Position numbers and translations under genes: made by a program
IMG/VR virus record: IMGVR_UViG_3300050028_000013
Span: 1 to 28,141 of that record
Source: a virus
Reading direction: 5' to 3' (one strand)
DNA length: 28,141 nt
The notes under the pieces: generated by a model
What the model was told of the DNA's origin: nothing
What the model saw: only the letters and a program-made list of their open reading frames with translations
Databases searched by the model: none
Shown here: one piece after another, positions 13,693 through 21,556 of the stretch
Layout: each line of letters opens with the position of its first letter
Position numbering within the stretch: position 1 is the stretch's first letter

Positions 13693-14721
13693 ATGAGTCT
13701 TGGAACGGTAGCAATGAATTTGACGAGGTTGGTTCCCGATTCACCGTTGCCACGGTGTCAGACGGGAGTCTATCGCGCTCTGGAGGCTATCTATAATCAG
13801 ACAGACTGGAGCTTCCAAAAAGGATTCTCTGGTTGGCTTGTTCCAGGGGTACTCTTCGATACCGGAAGTTTTACCACGACTCCGTACTCGAATCAGGTCA
13901 TCGCGGACGCGGTGGCAACTGCGGCGCTAATCGCTTACGCCGGAATGCCGTTGCTGACGAATCTTCAATACAGAAACCCGGCATACGCGATCTACGACAT
14001 TGTGGGCTACGACTACAATACGATCAATCCGGGGTTCGTGACTCTGACTCTCGACCGTCCGTGGATGGAGCCAACAATCGGGTCAGGACAGCCGTTCATG
14101 ATCTATCAGGCGTACTTTGTGGCCCCAGTTCAAGACTTCCGAAAGTTCATCTCGATTCAGGATTTTACGAATGACCAGCCTATTGATTTCTGGTCGAAGA
14201 CTCAAGCCGATCTTGCCAGCGATGACCCGCAGCGGCAGGACTTCTCAATTCCTCTGTATTGTGTTCCGGCGGGATTCGATAACAGGCCGGGAAGTTCTAC
14301 TCCGGGATGGCCCAGATTCGAGTTGTGGCCGCATCAGGGAAACTACTGCCCGTACACGCTCAACTATCGTCGCACTGGACCATTGCCGCAGACGCAGAGC
14401 GACTGGCAGACAATGTTTCCTCCCTCTCCGATCACAGAGAATATGCTGGAGTTCAAAGCCAAAGAGATTCTTCTTCTCGACAAGGCGGCGGACATGGAGG
14501 CAAAAGTTCCTTGGTCCGGAAAAGGGATGATGCTTCTCTCGACGATGGCTCAGAATACGTATTTTGAACTGTTTGGGAATGTTCTCTCCATCGACTTGAA
14601 CTTGGACGGAGAGAATTTTACGCACACGCACCAACCCGGAAAGTGGCAGGCCGGGGAGCCTTATGCAACCATGAATGCAGGATTGAATCTGGGTGGTTAC
14701 CCATCTGGAGGAGGAGTCTAA
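13693..14721 (+). CDS. Structural protein, probable head-tail connector or tail component
   Basis: ATG 13693 has a strong TAAGGAG site. The 342-residue protein is soluble and rich in aromatic residues (ALEAIYNQTDWSFQKGFSGW, DFRKFISIQDFTNDQPIDFW, PRFELWPHQGNYCPYTLNYR). The MEFKAKEILLL-type helix near the end (NMLEFKAKEILLLDKAADME) resembles those of head-completion and adaptor proteins of podoviruses, where a similar 'middle' protein follows the capsid unit. No enzyme motif. The stop overlaps the next start (TAATG). Function from position. Confidence 0.55.
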   Translation: MSLGTVAMNLTRLVPDSPLPRCQTGVYRALEAIYNQTDWSFQKGFSGWLVPGVLFDTGSFTTTPYSNQVIADAVATAALIAYAGMPLLTNLQYRNPAYAIYDIVGYDYNTINPGFVTLTLDRPWMEPTIGSGQPFMIYQAYFVAPVQDFRKFISIQDFTNDQPIDFWSKTQADLASDDPQRQDFSIPLYCVPAGFDNRPGSSTPGWPRFELWPHQGNYCPYTLNYRRTGPLPQTQSDWQTMFPPSPITENMLEFKAKEILLLDKAADMEAKVPWSGKGMMLLSTMAQNTYFELFGNVLSIDLNLDGENFTHTHQPGKWQAGEPYATMNAGLNLGGYPSGGGV

Positions 14722-15014
14722 TGTATCTGATTCAAGTAACCTTGCTGTCGGGAGCAACACCAATCGCTCCATCAGACCTTGTTGTGGCGAGAAACCTGAA
14801 CTTCAACTCGATTGTGATTCAAAACAATGCCGCCCATGTGGTTCGGGTAGGGGATTCTACCGTGAGTTCTACGGTTGGGATTGCTCTTGCGGCAGGGAGT
14901 AGCACTACGCAGCCTCCATTTGTTGTAGCTCCTCTTGCTCAGGCAGAAACTCTTTCCGACTGGTTTCTTTATGGAACGGTTGGAGACAAAATCGACGTGA
15001 TGGTTTTCGCATAG
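14721..15014 (+). CDS. Small beta protein, 97 residues, probable virion component
   Basis: ATG 14721 overlaps the previous TAA (TAATG) and has GGAGGAGGAG just before it, so the upstream in-frame start at 14643, inside the previous gene, is not used. The protein is beta-rich with alternating hydrophobic residues (MYLIQVTLLSGATPIAPSDL, NFNSIVIQNNAAHVVRVGDS, AETLSDWFLYGTVGDKIDVM). It has the look of a small single-domain beta sandwich, as in head-closure or decoration proteins. No family is recognised. Confidence 0.65.
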   Translation: MYLIQVTLLSGATPIAPSDLVVARNLNFNSIVIQNNAAHVVRVGDSTVSSTVGIALAAGSSTTQPPFVVAPLAQAETLSDWFLYGTVGDKIDVMVFA

Positions 15015-15024
15015 GCAATGAAGA

Positions 15025-16524
15025 ATGGCGACGTATTCATGGCTCACGAAGACGGCGGCTGTTACGGCGTTGCAGGGAAGGCTAAACAATTGGTCACTCT
15101 GGACGCCCACAGAACTGTACCTATGCATCACTGAAGCATTGCGGCACTTCAACGGACTATGTGAGCAGTGGAACTCGACCGTCTCCATTCCCAATGCCAA
15201 TGGTCAGTGGATCAACACCGGAACGCTTGCCAATTCGCCGCGGATTCGCACCGTCACGGACACATCCCTGTACACGCAGATGGAGTATATGCTGCTTGAG
15301 CCTGCTAGCGGAGGTGCGTGGACCGGGAGTTCTCAGTTCAATATCGGCAATCTTCAAGACGCGCTCCAGAAGCGGTTGCAGGAGATAATTCAGCAGACCT
15401 CGTGCAATATCGCACTACTTTCCCCAATCAACGCCACTCCAGGTGTGCGCGGTCCATACGCTCTTGCTGATACCGTCCTACAGCCGCAGAGGAACCGTTT
15501 CATGGCTCTGGTGGCACAGACGACCGGAACGGCAGCGTCCGGTTCGTCTCAAGTCATCCTGAGCGCGGCAGCGGGTGTTGTGGCTGGGCAGGTAGTCGGC
15601 GGAGCGGGGATTCAGGCTGGCACATTTGCCACTTCGGTATCCGGTACGGCCGTAGGGTTGAGTTTGCCAACCATAGCTCCACTTTCCGGGACGGCGCTAC
15701 AGTTCTTTCAGCCGTTTCTTTTGACGCGCGAGGATGCACTTTCATTTCAGTCATTCGAGCCGCAGTACCTCCAGACTTCCGGGTTTCCGCAGTCGTGGTC
15801 AGTGTCCAGCGAGCCTCCTCTCTCTTTCGACGTGGACATTGCCCCGAACTTGCCGGGGTACTTCGAGATGCTTGCGCTCAATGCTGGTCCCACGTTGGCT
15901 CCTCCAGCAGATTCGCTTCTCGGAATCCCTGATGACTGGTCGATGGTTGCTCTCTACGGGGCGCTTGCCGATGTTCTTGGGCAAGAGGCGGAATCTACTG
16001 ACCGGCAACGGGCCGCATACTGCATGGAACGCTATACCGAGATGATGGAGATGATGAAGCAGTCGAACTGGCTTCTTCAAACACTCATCAATGGTCAGGT
16101 ATCAAAAACAGTTTCACTGGCCGAGATGGACACTCTCGCGGTGAACTGGCAGCAGTCACAGAACAATCTTCCAGCGGTGATTGAGGCCGGAATGGATATG
16201 ATCGCACCCGTTCCCGGAGTCGGCGTGAATCTCAATGTGACTTTGGTTGGCAATGCTCCGCTGCTAGACGCGACAGGAACGTACTTGCAGGTAGCGCGGG
16301 ACGATTGGGACGCGGTACTGAATTACGCGCACCACGTCGCATCGTTCAAGTTGGGAAACGAAGGTTTTCAGGCAACCATGCCGATGCTGAAAGCGTTCTA
16401 CCAGTTCTGTGCTGACCGCAATAAAAGATGGATGAGCCAGGGAATTTTTTCTAAGTACCTGCACACTGAGGGTAAAAAACAGGAGGTATCACAACCAAGA
16501 TGGGAAACTCAAGAGATGCAGTGA
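15025..16524 (+). CDS. Tail/head-tail protein with inserted beta domain, 499 residues
   Basis: ATG 15025 is the first good start after the previous stop. The N-terminal part (TKTAAVTALQGRLNNWSLWT, ELYLCITEALRHFNGLCEQW) is helical, and the C-terminal half is helical and structural (SMVALYGALADVLGQEAEST, YCMERYTEMMEMMKQSNWLL). Between them, residues about 163-227 form a Gly/Ser/Thr/Ala-rich stretch (TGTAASGSSQVILSAAAG, GGAGIQAGTFATSVSGTAVG), a surface-type beta repeat often inserted in phage virion proteins. The outer parts look like a connector or tail subunit. No exact family can be named. Confidence 0.6.
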   Translation: MATYSWLTKTAAVTALQGRLNNWSLWTPTELYLCITEALRHFNGLCEQWNSTVSIPNANGQWINTGTLANSPRIRTVTDTSLYTQMEYMLLEPASGGAWTGSSQFNIGNLQDALQKRLQEIIQQTSCNIALLSPINATPGVRGPYALADTVLQPQRNRFMALVAQTTGTAASGSSQVILSAAAGVVAGQVVGGAGIQAGTFATSVSGTAVGLSLPTIAPLSGTALQFFQPFLLTREDALSFQSFEPQYLQTSGFPQSWSVSSEPPLSFDVDIAPNLPGYFEMLALNAGPTLAPPADSLLGIPDDWSMVALYGALADVLGQEAESTDRQRAAYCMERYTEMMEMMKQSNWLLQTLINGQVSKTVSLAEMDTLAVNWQQSQNNLPAVIEAGMDMIAPVPGVGVNLNVTLVGNAPLLDATGTYLQVARDDWDAVLNYAHHVASFKLGNEGFQATMPMLKAFYQFCADRNKRWMSQGIFSKYLHTEGKKQEVSQPRWETQEMQ

Positions 16525-16730
16525 GCCGGGAGAATCCGAAACGCTGGAGTCAGAATGCCGACGAAAAAATGACTCACAAGGGCACTAAAGGCTCTTTCGG
16601 AAAAGCAACTAAGAAGAAGATCGCCGCCGGAAAGAAGAAAGGCGGATTGACGGAAAAAAGGGCTGTTTTTGCGGATAATATGCGTAAAATCGCATCCAAA
16701 CAGCGCGGAAAAAGGTTGAGAGGCAAGTAG
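16500..16730 (+). CDS. Small basic protein, 76 residues
   Basis: Two starts are possible. ATG 16500 has AGGAGG but at a spacing of about 12. GTG 16521 is in frame and overlaps the previous TGA as GTGA, the linkage common in this phage; it would give 69 residues. The product is rich in Lys, Arg and Gly (KGTKGSFGKATKKKIAAGKK, KIASKQRGKRLRGK) and has no hydrophobic core. It resembles the 37-residue peptide at 9664 in composition. Its stop TAG overlaps the GTG start of the 998-residue gene (TAGTG), so it is translated with the tail genes. A DNA- or protein-binding virion role is likely. Confidence 0.6.
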   Translation: MGNSRDAVSRENPKRWSQNADEKMTHKGTKGSFGKATKKKIAAGKKKGGLTEKRAVFADNMRKIASKQRGKRLRGK

Positions 16731-19726
16731 TGGAAAACGGAATCAGACTAGATATTGCGGGTGGCATCAACTCGATGGCTTCTCCCGATCAGATCGCGGA
16801 GAACGGTGGAGGATGGCCATTTCTTCAAAATGTCCGCCGCTATCGCAAGTCTATGACTGTTGCTCGATTCCCTCTAGGGGTGAATCTTCTTACTTCCGCG
16901 CTTGCCAATGGAATCACGTCTGTTGCTCGTCTGAATGACCCTTACCAGTCCCCAACGCCTTACGCGTACCTGAGTGTGTCGAATGGAAGCCTGTACGTTG
17001 GATCGACTCAAGTCGCATCCGGGCTGAGTGGAAATCCACTATCGTTTCTCCCGTACCGGCCTCCTGCCAGCCCACGTCCATTTGACTACATCGCCGACAC
17101 TTCTCTCGCCGTGAGCATCCTCAACCCTTCCTATGCGGCATACGGTATTGTTTCAGGAATGCTCAAGGTTAGAGCAGATGGAACGGTATACAAGATGGGA
17201 GTGAAGGAACCTCAAGTCGCACCGGCAATCACAGTAGGCTCAGGGACAGGGCCGAATTGGGTGACGTATCGCTACACCTATCGTGATAAAAATACCGGCG
17301 CCACTTCCAACCCGTCGCCTGAGTCCGCTCCTCAAATTGTTCCTCAAAGCAACAGCACGGGAACGATTATTCCCCACAGTTCCGACCAGGGCGTGAGTAT
17401 GAGTTGGAACGCCTCGCAGTACGAGGTCCAAGTGGATGGTCAACTCCGCACGAAAGGAGGCGTTGTGGGAGGAACACTGACAAACTACATCAACGCTTTC
17501 GATTATGGACTCACTATTCCTGCTGGAGTGACCATTGATGGAGTTGAAGTAGACCTGAATTGGGCTGGACAAGCTGTAGCGACAGGAACCATTCAAAATG
17601 TTGCTCTGTTCTATCAGGGGGCGATCTTAGGACAACCGAAGACACCGGGAGCTCAGAATCAAGTCACTCCCACCGCCGATCTTATTCTTGGCGGTGGGAG
17701 TGACTCATGGGGTGCAATCATTACACCAGCCATCGCCAACGATCCAACCTTCGGGTTCGGCGTACAAGTGCTGGTCACGGACACCGGAACGACTCGCTCA
17801 TTCTTCTATTCGTTCACGATAACCGTATACTACACATCCCTTTCAGGGACGGGGACTTGCACGGCATCACTTGACCCTCAAGTGAATACGATTGACGTAT
17901 ACCGCCAAGGTCCGGGGCTAGACAATTTCACCTACGTTCTTTCTGTTCCCAACTCCAGTCCATCGTTTACTGACACGGCAACCGATCTATCTATTGCGTC
18001 AAATCCGCTCATGAGCTTCAATAATTACGAGCCGTTTCCTTCGATTGATCTGCCGCGCTCAGGCACTTGCAACGTCGCGGCGAACGGAGCGATCGCATGG
18101 GTGTCGGGTGACGTGTTCAACGTGCGCTGGTTGCCAGGAACCATCGTCCTTATCGCGGGTGTAGCCTATGTCCTCTATAACCGACCAAGCTCCACCACCG
18201 CGATGGAAGTCTACACAACGGTTGCATCTACCGATGGAACAGGTTTCATCTCGTTTGGATACCCTCCAACCGGAACGGGCCAAACGTGGCAAATCAACGA
18301 ACCTGACTTGGCGGCAGAGCCGTCTCCTGTTCTTTGGGGTCCGACCCCGGACAGCGGAGGGGGTTCGTTTATGTTGGGACTCGACCCTCTCAATCCGGGC
18401 GATCTTCTTACTTCGATGGGAAACAATTTTGACTCGGCTCCGTCTTCGCAGAGGCTTTACGTTTGCAGTCCGTCCGAGGGTCTTGTCAACGGAATTGTGA
18501 CATCAGAGCTTCATGTTGTGTTCTCGCCAGAACGGTTCTGGCTCCTGTATCCCAACTTCTCTGACGCGGTAGCAACGGTGACGGGTACTACTGGGCCTCT
18601 GTGGACTCCGGTTCAAGCTGCGTCAACTCGTGGGCTTTTCATGCGATACGCTCTTGGAGGTATCGGTAGCCTGATAGCGTTCAGGGCAAAGGATGGAATT
18701 TTCGTTTCGCAAGGTGGAGGGCCAGAGCAAGATGTTTCCGCAAACATCTACAACCTGTTTCCCCACGGAGAGCCAGAGGGACCATCGCCAATCGTTATCG
18801 GGAATCAGACGATCTATCCGCCAAACGACTCATTGCCAAACGCGCAGACTATCGCTTGCGTTCCCGGCTATATATTCTATGACTACCAAGACACCACAGG
18901 CACTCCTCGCACCCTTGTTTACGACATGGAGGCAAAGGGATGGGTCGTTGATTCCTACACGCCATCAGTGAACTGTCACGCCCTGGCTACAGGAGTGAAT
19001 CAGATCCTTTGCGGATGCAGTGACGGAACGATCAGAGCTTTTGATGCGGCGGGAACGGAAACGCAGACGGCTGTCATTATCACGCGCTCGGAGGGTAAGG
19101 GCAGCACGCGCATTGTGAAGCGTGTTGGCGGGGTGTTCTTGCGGGCAGTGGCCGCGAGCGTGATAAGCATGGCGTTCTGGGCCAACCGTCTCCAGACGGC
19201 AATCACGGGATTCCTACCTGCCACAGTGGGGACCGGAGCAGCGGAGAGTGACTACCTTGTGGACTTCACGGCGGCGACGAACGCGGACGTGAAAGACCTT
19301 GCCTGTCAGTTCTCATGGCCTATCGTGAGCGGGAACGTATTGAGTGAGTGGCAACCGGACTGGACGATTATGCCGGCGGCGATGATCGGATGGAAGACGG
19401 GCCTGTTGAGCTACGGGCCGGGGTGGGGCCACGTGGAGTGGATAAACTTGGCATACCAGTCCACGGCCACGGTGACGCTGGTGATGACTCCTGACAACGG
19501 AAGCCCTATCACTCTGACGTTCCCAAGCACGAGCGGAGCGCAAGTGAAACTGTTCTCGACCTTCCCGCCAAACAAGTTCAAAATCATCGGATGGACGGCC
19601 AATTCTTCGCAGCCGTTCACGATTTACGCGGCGGGTTGCGCGGTAATGTACTCTGGATGGGGAGTAAAATCGGTAACGATCAAGCCATTTGAAGCTGGGT
19701 TTGGCGTTGGAGACAGCACCACATGA
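16730..19726 (+). CDS. Large tail nozzle/hub-like protein, 998 residues
   Basis: GTG 16730 overlaps the previous TAG and is preceded by GAGAGG. The protein is beta-rich throughout, with many propeller-like repeats in the second half: SELHVVFSPERFWLLYPNFS, GSLIAFRAKDGIFVSQGGG, RTLVYDMEAKGWVVDSYTPS and QILCGCSDGTIRAFDAAG. That pattern is seen in podovirus tail nozzle proteins (T7 gp12-like, P22 gp10-like). The middle contains a fibronectin-like segment (VTYRYTYRDKNTGATSNPSP). It would form the distal end of the short tail. A perfect 16-bp inverted repeat lies inside the gene at 17662-17705. The 3' end overlaps the next start (ATGA). Confidence 0.68.
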   Translation: MENGIRLDIAGGINSMASPDQIAENGGGWPFLQNVRRYRKSMTVARFPLGVNLLTSALANGITSVARLNDPYQSPTPYAYLSVSNGSLYVGSTQVASGLSGNPLSFLPYRPPASPRPFDYIADTSLAVSILNPSYAAYGIVSGMLKVRADGTVYKMGVKEPQVAPAITVGSGTGPNWVTYRYTYRDKNTGATSNPSPESAPQIVPQSNSTGTIIPHSSDQGVSMSWNASQYEVQVDGQLRTKGGVVGGTLTNYINAFDYGLTIPAGVTIDGVEVDLNWAGQAVATGTIQNVALFYQGAILGQPKTPGAQNQVTPTADLILGGGSDSWGAIITPAIANDPTFGFGVQVLVTDTGTTRSFFYSFTITVYYTSLSGTGTCTASLDPQVNTIDVYRQGPGLDNFTYVLSVPNSSPSFTDTATDLSIASNPLMSFNNYEPFPSIDLPRSGTCNVAANGAIAWVSGDVFNVRWLPGTIVLIAGVAYVLYNRPSSTTAMEVYTTVASTDGTGFISFGYPPTGTGQTWQINEPDLAAEPSPVLWGPTPDSGGGSFMLGLDPLNPGDLLTSMGNNFDSAPSSQRLYVCSPSEGLVNGIVTSELHVVFSPERFWLLYPNFSDAVATVTGTTGPLWTPVQAASTRGLFMRYALGGIGSLIAFRAKDGIFVSQGGGPEQDVSANIYNLFPHGEPEGPSPIVIGNQTIYPPNDSLPNAQTIACVPGYIFYDYQDTTGTPRTLVYDMEAKGWVVDSYTPSVNCHALATGVNQILCGCSDGTIRAFDAAGTETQTAVIITRSEGKGSTRIVKRVGGVFLRAVAASVISMAFWANRLQTAITGFLPATVGTGAAESDYLVDFTAATNADVKDLACQFSWPIVSGNVLSEWQPDWTIMPAAMIGWKTGLLSYGPGWGHVEWINLAYQSTATVTLVMTPDNGSPITLTFPSTSGAQVKLFSTFPPNKFKIIGWTANSSQPFTIYAAGCAVMYSGWGVKSVTIKPFEAGFGVGDSTT
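17662..17705. repeat. Perfect 16-bp inverted repeat inside the tail nozzle gene
   Basis: AGTCACTCCCACCGCC (17662-17677) and GGCGGTGGGAGTGACT (17690-17705) are exact reverse complements around the 12-base loop GATCTTATTCTT. In the reading frame it encodes QVTPTADLILGGGSDSW. No T tract follows on either strand, so it is not a standard terminator. It would form a stable hairpin in mRNA or single-stranded DNA. Confidence 0.85.
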
Positions 19727-20520
19727 GTCAGCCACCAATCATTACCGCTGGACCGTCGATAGAAAGCGATGTCCCATCCAACGTGCGCCGTCACCTTCAA
19801 CTCATTTATCAGAAACTCGGCAACCACACTCAGGCATTTTCTCTGCTTTCGGCAAGATCGGCTGGTTCCACCACTACCAACACGGCAGTCCAAGAGAACA
19901 TCACGACCGGCGGAGGATCGACACCGGGAAGCGTTTCGGGGATTCCGGTCAACAACCAGAGCGGTGTTGCATCCTACTCCACATCGAGTTTCGATAATGG
20001 CGGACTGCTTGTTCTCGCAGACGCTTCTCCTGTGGCCGTCACACTTGTACCATTTGTGACACCCTACGGCTTATTCGTTGCGAATCAGGGCGCTGGGACG
20101 GCAACTCTCACCCCGGCGAGCGGGACGATTAGCTACGCAGGGAATCCCGGCGCGTCTTCAATGGCGATTCTGACCAACTATTGTGCGATGGTGGCCTACG
20201 ATGGGACGAACTGGTGGGCATGGACGGAGCCGATTGTTCCGGTAACGTTTGGCGCGGTTGCTCACGAATGGCTGACGGCCTACAACGCGGCGACGGGGGC
20301 ATGGACGGCAGCGCAGCCCGCGTTCACAGACATAAGCGGATCGGCAACATCGGCGCAAGTTCCTGCACTATCCTCATTGACGGGGCAGATCACCACATCT
20401 CAACTCCCGGCATCAGGATTGAGCCTAACTATCACTACGGCTAAACTAACCACGGGCGGAACTCAAGGCTCCATGACTTATACGAACGGAATTTTGACGG
20501 CGCAGGTAGCGGCAACTTAG
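19723..20520 (+). CDS. Tail fibre-like protein, 265 residues
   Basis: ATG 19723 overlaps the previous TGA (ATGA). The N-terminal 60 residues (SNVRRHLQLIYQKLGNHTQA) form a helical attachment part. A Gly/Thr/Ser-rich shaft follows (VQENITTGGGSTPGSVSGIP), then a beta region with MAILTNYCAMVAYDGTNWWA, as in minor fibre and adaptor proteins. The C-terminus has the repeat style seen in fibres: FTDISGSATSAQVPALSSL, then GQITTSQLPASGLSLTIT. It would connect receptor-binding proteins to the tail. No enzyme domain is visible and there is a single Cys, in contrast to the Cys-rich spike at 26676. Confidence 0.65.
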   Translation: MSQPPIITAGPSIESDVPSNVRRHLQLIYQKLGNHTQAFSLLSARSAGSTTTNTAVQENITTGGGSTPGSVSGIPVNNQSGVASYSTSSFDNGGLLVLADASPVAVTLVPFVTPYGLFVANQGAGTATLTPASGTISYAGNPGASSMAILTNYCAMVAYDGTNWWAWTEPIVPVTFGAVAHEWLTAYNAATGAWTAAQPAFTDISGSATSAQVPALSSLTGQITTSQLPASGLSLTITTAKLTTGGTQGSMTYTNGILTAQVAAT

Positions 20521-20551
20521 GTATAAACTGTACGTGACAGGAAGTGGATTT

Positions 20552-21094
20552 ATGAGGATCAAAGAACTTCTAATCCGGCTCTGGCGCGAAGAGGATGGAA
20601 TCTTCGGCATTGGCATGGGACCGTCTAGCGGAGAGCTTCAAGCGACCTCTAATCTTACCAACGAATCCAACTTTGCAGGGGCGCAAGGAGAGGGTCTGAT
20701 CTCCCAATCGTCTGGCATCATGAGCGCCCTGATGAGTGGAAATCAGGCGCAGATTGCCAAAATGCTTGCCCCTCAGATCAACGCCATTTCCAAGCAGGCC
20801 AATGAAAAGACTCAGACAAATTCTCAGTTTGGTACGCGATCTGGAGGAACCAACGCATCAAACCAGAACACGATGGATGCGGCTCGTGCAGGCGTAAACG
20901 ACATGACAAGCAAGCTCACCAGCGATGCGGTCAGGGGCGCGGCTTCGACGGGAACCAACCTACTCAATTCGAGTATGGCCGGGAACAACGACGTGTTCAA
21001 CCAGAACGTCACAGAGCAGCAGCAACGTGCTTCCAATGTAAATGACGAGTGGGGAAGCTATTCGTCGATTGCCTCACAAATGTTGTTGAAGTAG
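20552..21094 (+). CDS. Internal virion protein candidate (Ala/Gln/Asn-rich), 180 residues
   Basis: I choose ATG 20552 with GGAAG upstream over GTG 20534 in frame. After a short basic/hydrophobic start (MRIKELLIRLWREEDGIFGI) the protein is rich in Ala, Gln, Asn and Ser (GIMSALMSGNQAQIAKMLAP, DAARAGVNDMTSKLTSDAVR), with no aromatic core. This make-up and position before three further Ala/Gln-rich proteins resemble the set of ejected internal proteins in podoviruses. The 13 bases after the fibre gene leave no promoter. Confidence 0.6.
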   Translation: MRIKELLIRLWREEDGIFGIGMGPSSGELQATSNLTNESNFAGAQGEGLISQSSGIMSALMSGNQAQIAKMLAPQINAISKQANEKTQTNSQFGTRSGGTNASNQNTMDAARAGVNDMTSKLTSDAVRGAASTGTNLLNSSMAGNNDVFNQNVTEQQQRASNVNDEWGSYSSIASQMLLK

Positions 21095-21103
21095 GGAGAT
21101 GAT

Positions 21104-21556
21104 ATGGCGGGAATGATAATCACGCACAAGATTGGAAAGGATATTGGTAGCGTGTCTAAAGCTGCCCAGCAGAGCCAAGACAATTTGAATGCGATGGCGC
21201 AGTCAAGCCATGTCGAACACTCTTCTCCCGGAGGAGAGTCCACTCCCGCAAAGCCGATAGCGCACGATGACGCGGTAGACCACGCGCTGATGACTGACCC
21301 ATCCACAGGTGGACCGCATAAAGATTTCCCAAACTCAGTCTCTTCAATACTCGACAAATTGAGAAGGGGTGGAGGTAGTTTCCCTAATTCAGTCTCTTCA
21401 ATACTCGACAAATTGAGAAGGGGTGGAGGGTCCGCTCCGGGTGGCGGTGACGCTGGAGGCGGTGTGGAGGCTCCCCAGCAAGGAATGGGCGGCGCGGTTG
21501 GGCAAAATGGGTCTGGCGGAATACCTATGGTTGGCGGAATGCCTGGGGGGAACTAA
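21104..21556 (+). CDS. Small protein with an 18-residue tandem repeat, 150 residues
   Basis: ATG 21104 has GGGAGATGAT upstream. The first half is hydrophilic (GSVSKAAQQSQDNLNAMAQS). At about residue 75 the 18-residue unit FPNSVSSILDKLRRGGGS occurs twice in a row. The rest is Gly/Pro/Ala-rich (APGGGDAGGGVEAPQQGMGG). The unit looks like a short amphipathic basic helix with a flexible GGGS linker, a possible membrane- or partner-binding motif. It lies in the internal-protein set. Stop and next start overlap (TAATG). No family recognised. Confidence 0.6.
   Translation: MAGMIITHKIGKDIGSVSKAAQQSQDNLNAMAQSSHVEHSSPGGESTPAKPIAHDDAVDHALMTDPSTGGPHKDFPNSVSSILDKLRRGGGSFPNSVSSILDKLRRGGGSAPGGGDAGGGVEAPQQGMGGAVGQNGSGGIPMVGGMPGGN
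21325..21432 (+). repeat. 54-bp in-frame tandem duplication
   Basis: Unit 1 is 21325-21378 and unit 2 is 21379-21432. The middle 41 or so bases are identical; the differences at the ends (CCA/CCT, AAC/AAT, GGT/GGG, AGT/TCC) are all silent, so both copies encode the same 18 residues. Confidence 0.9.
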
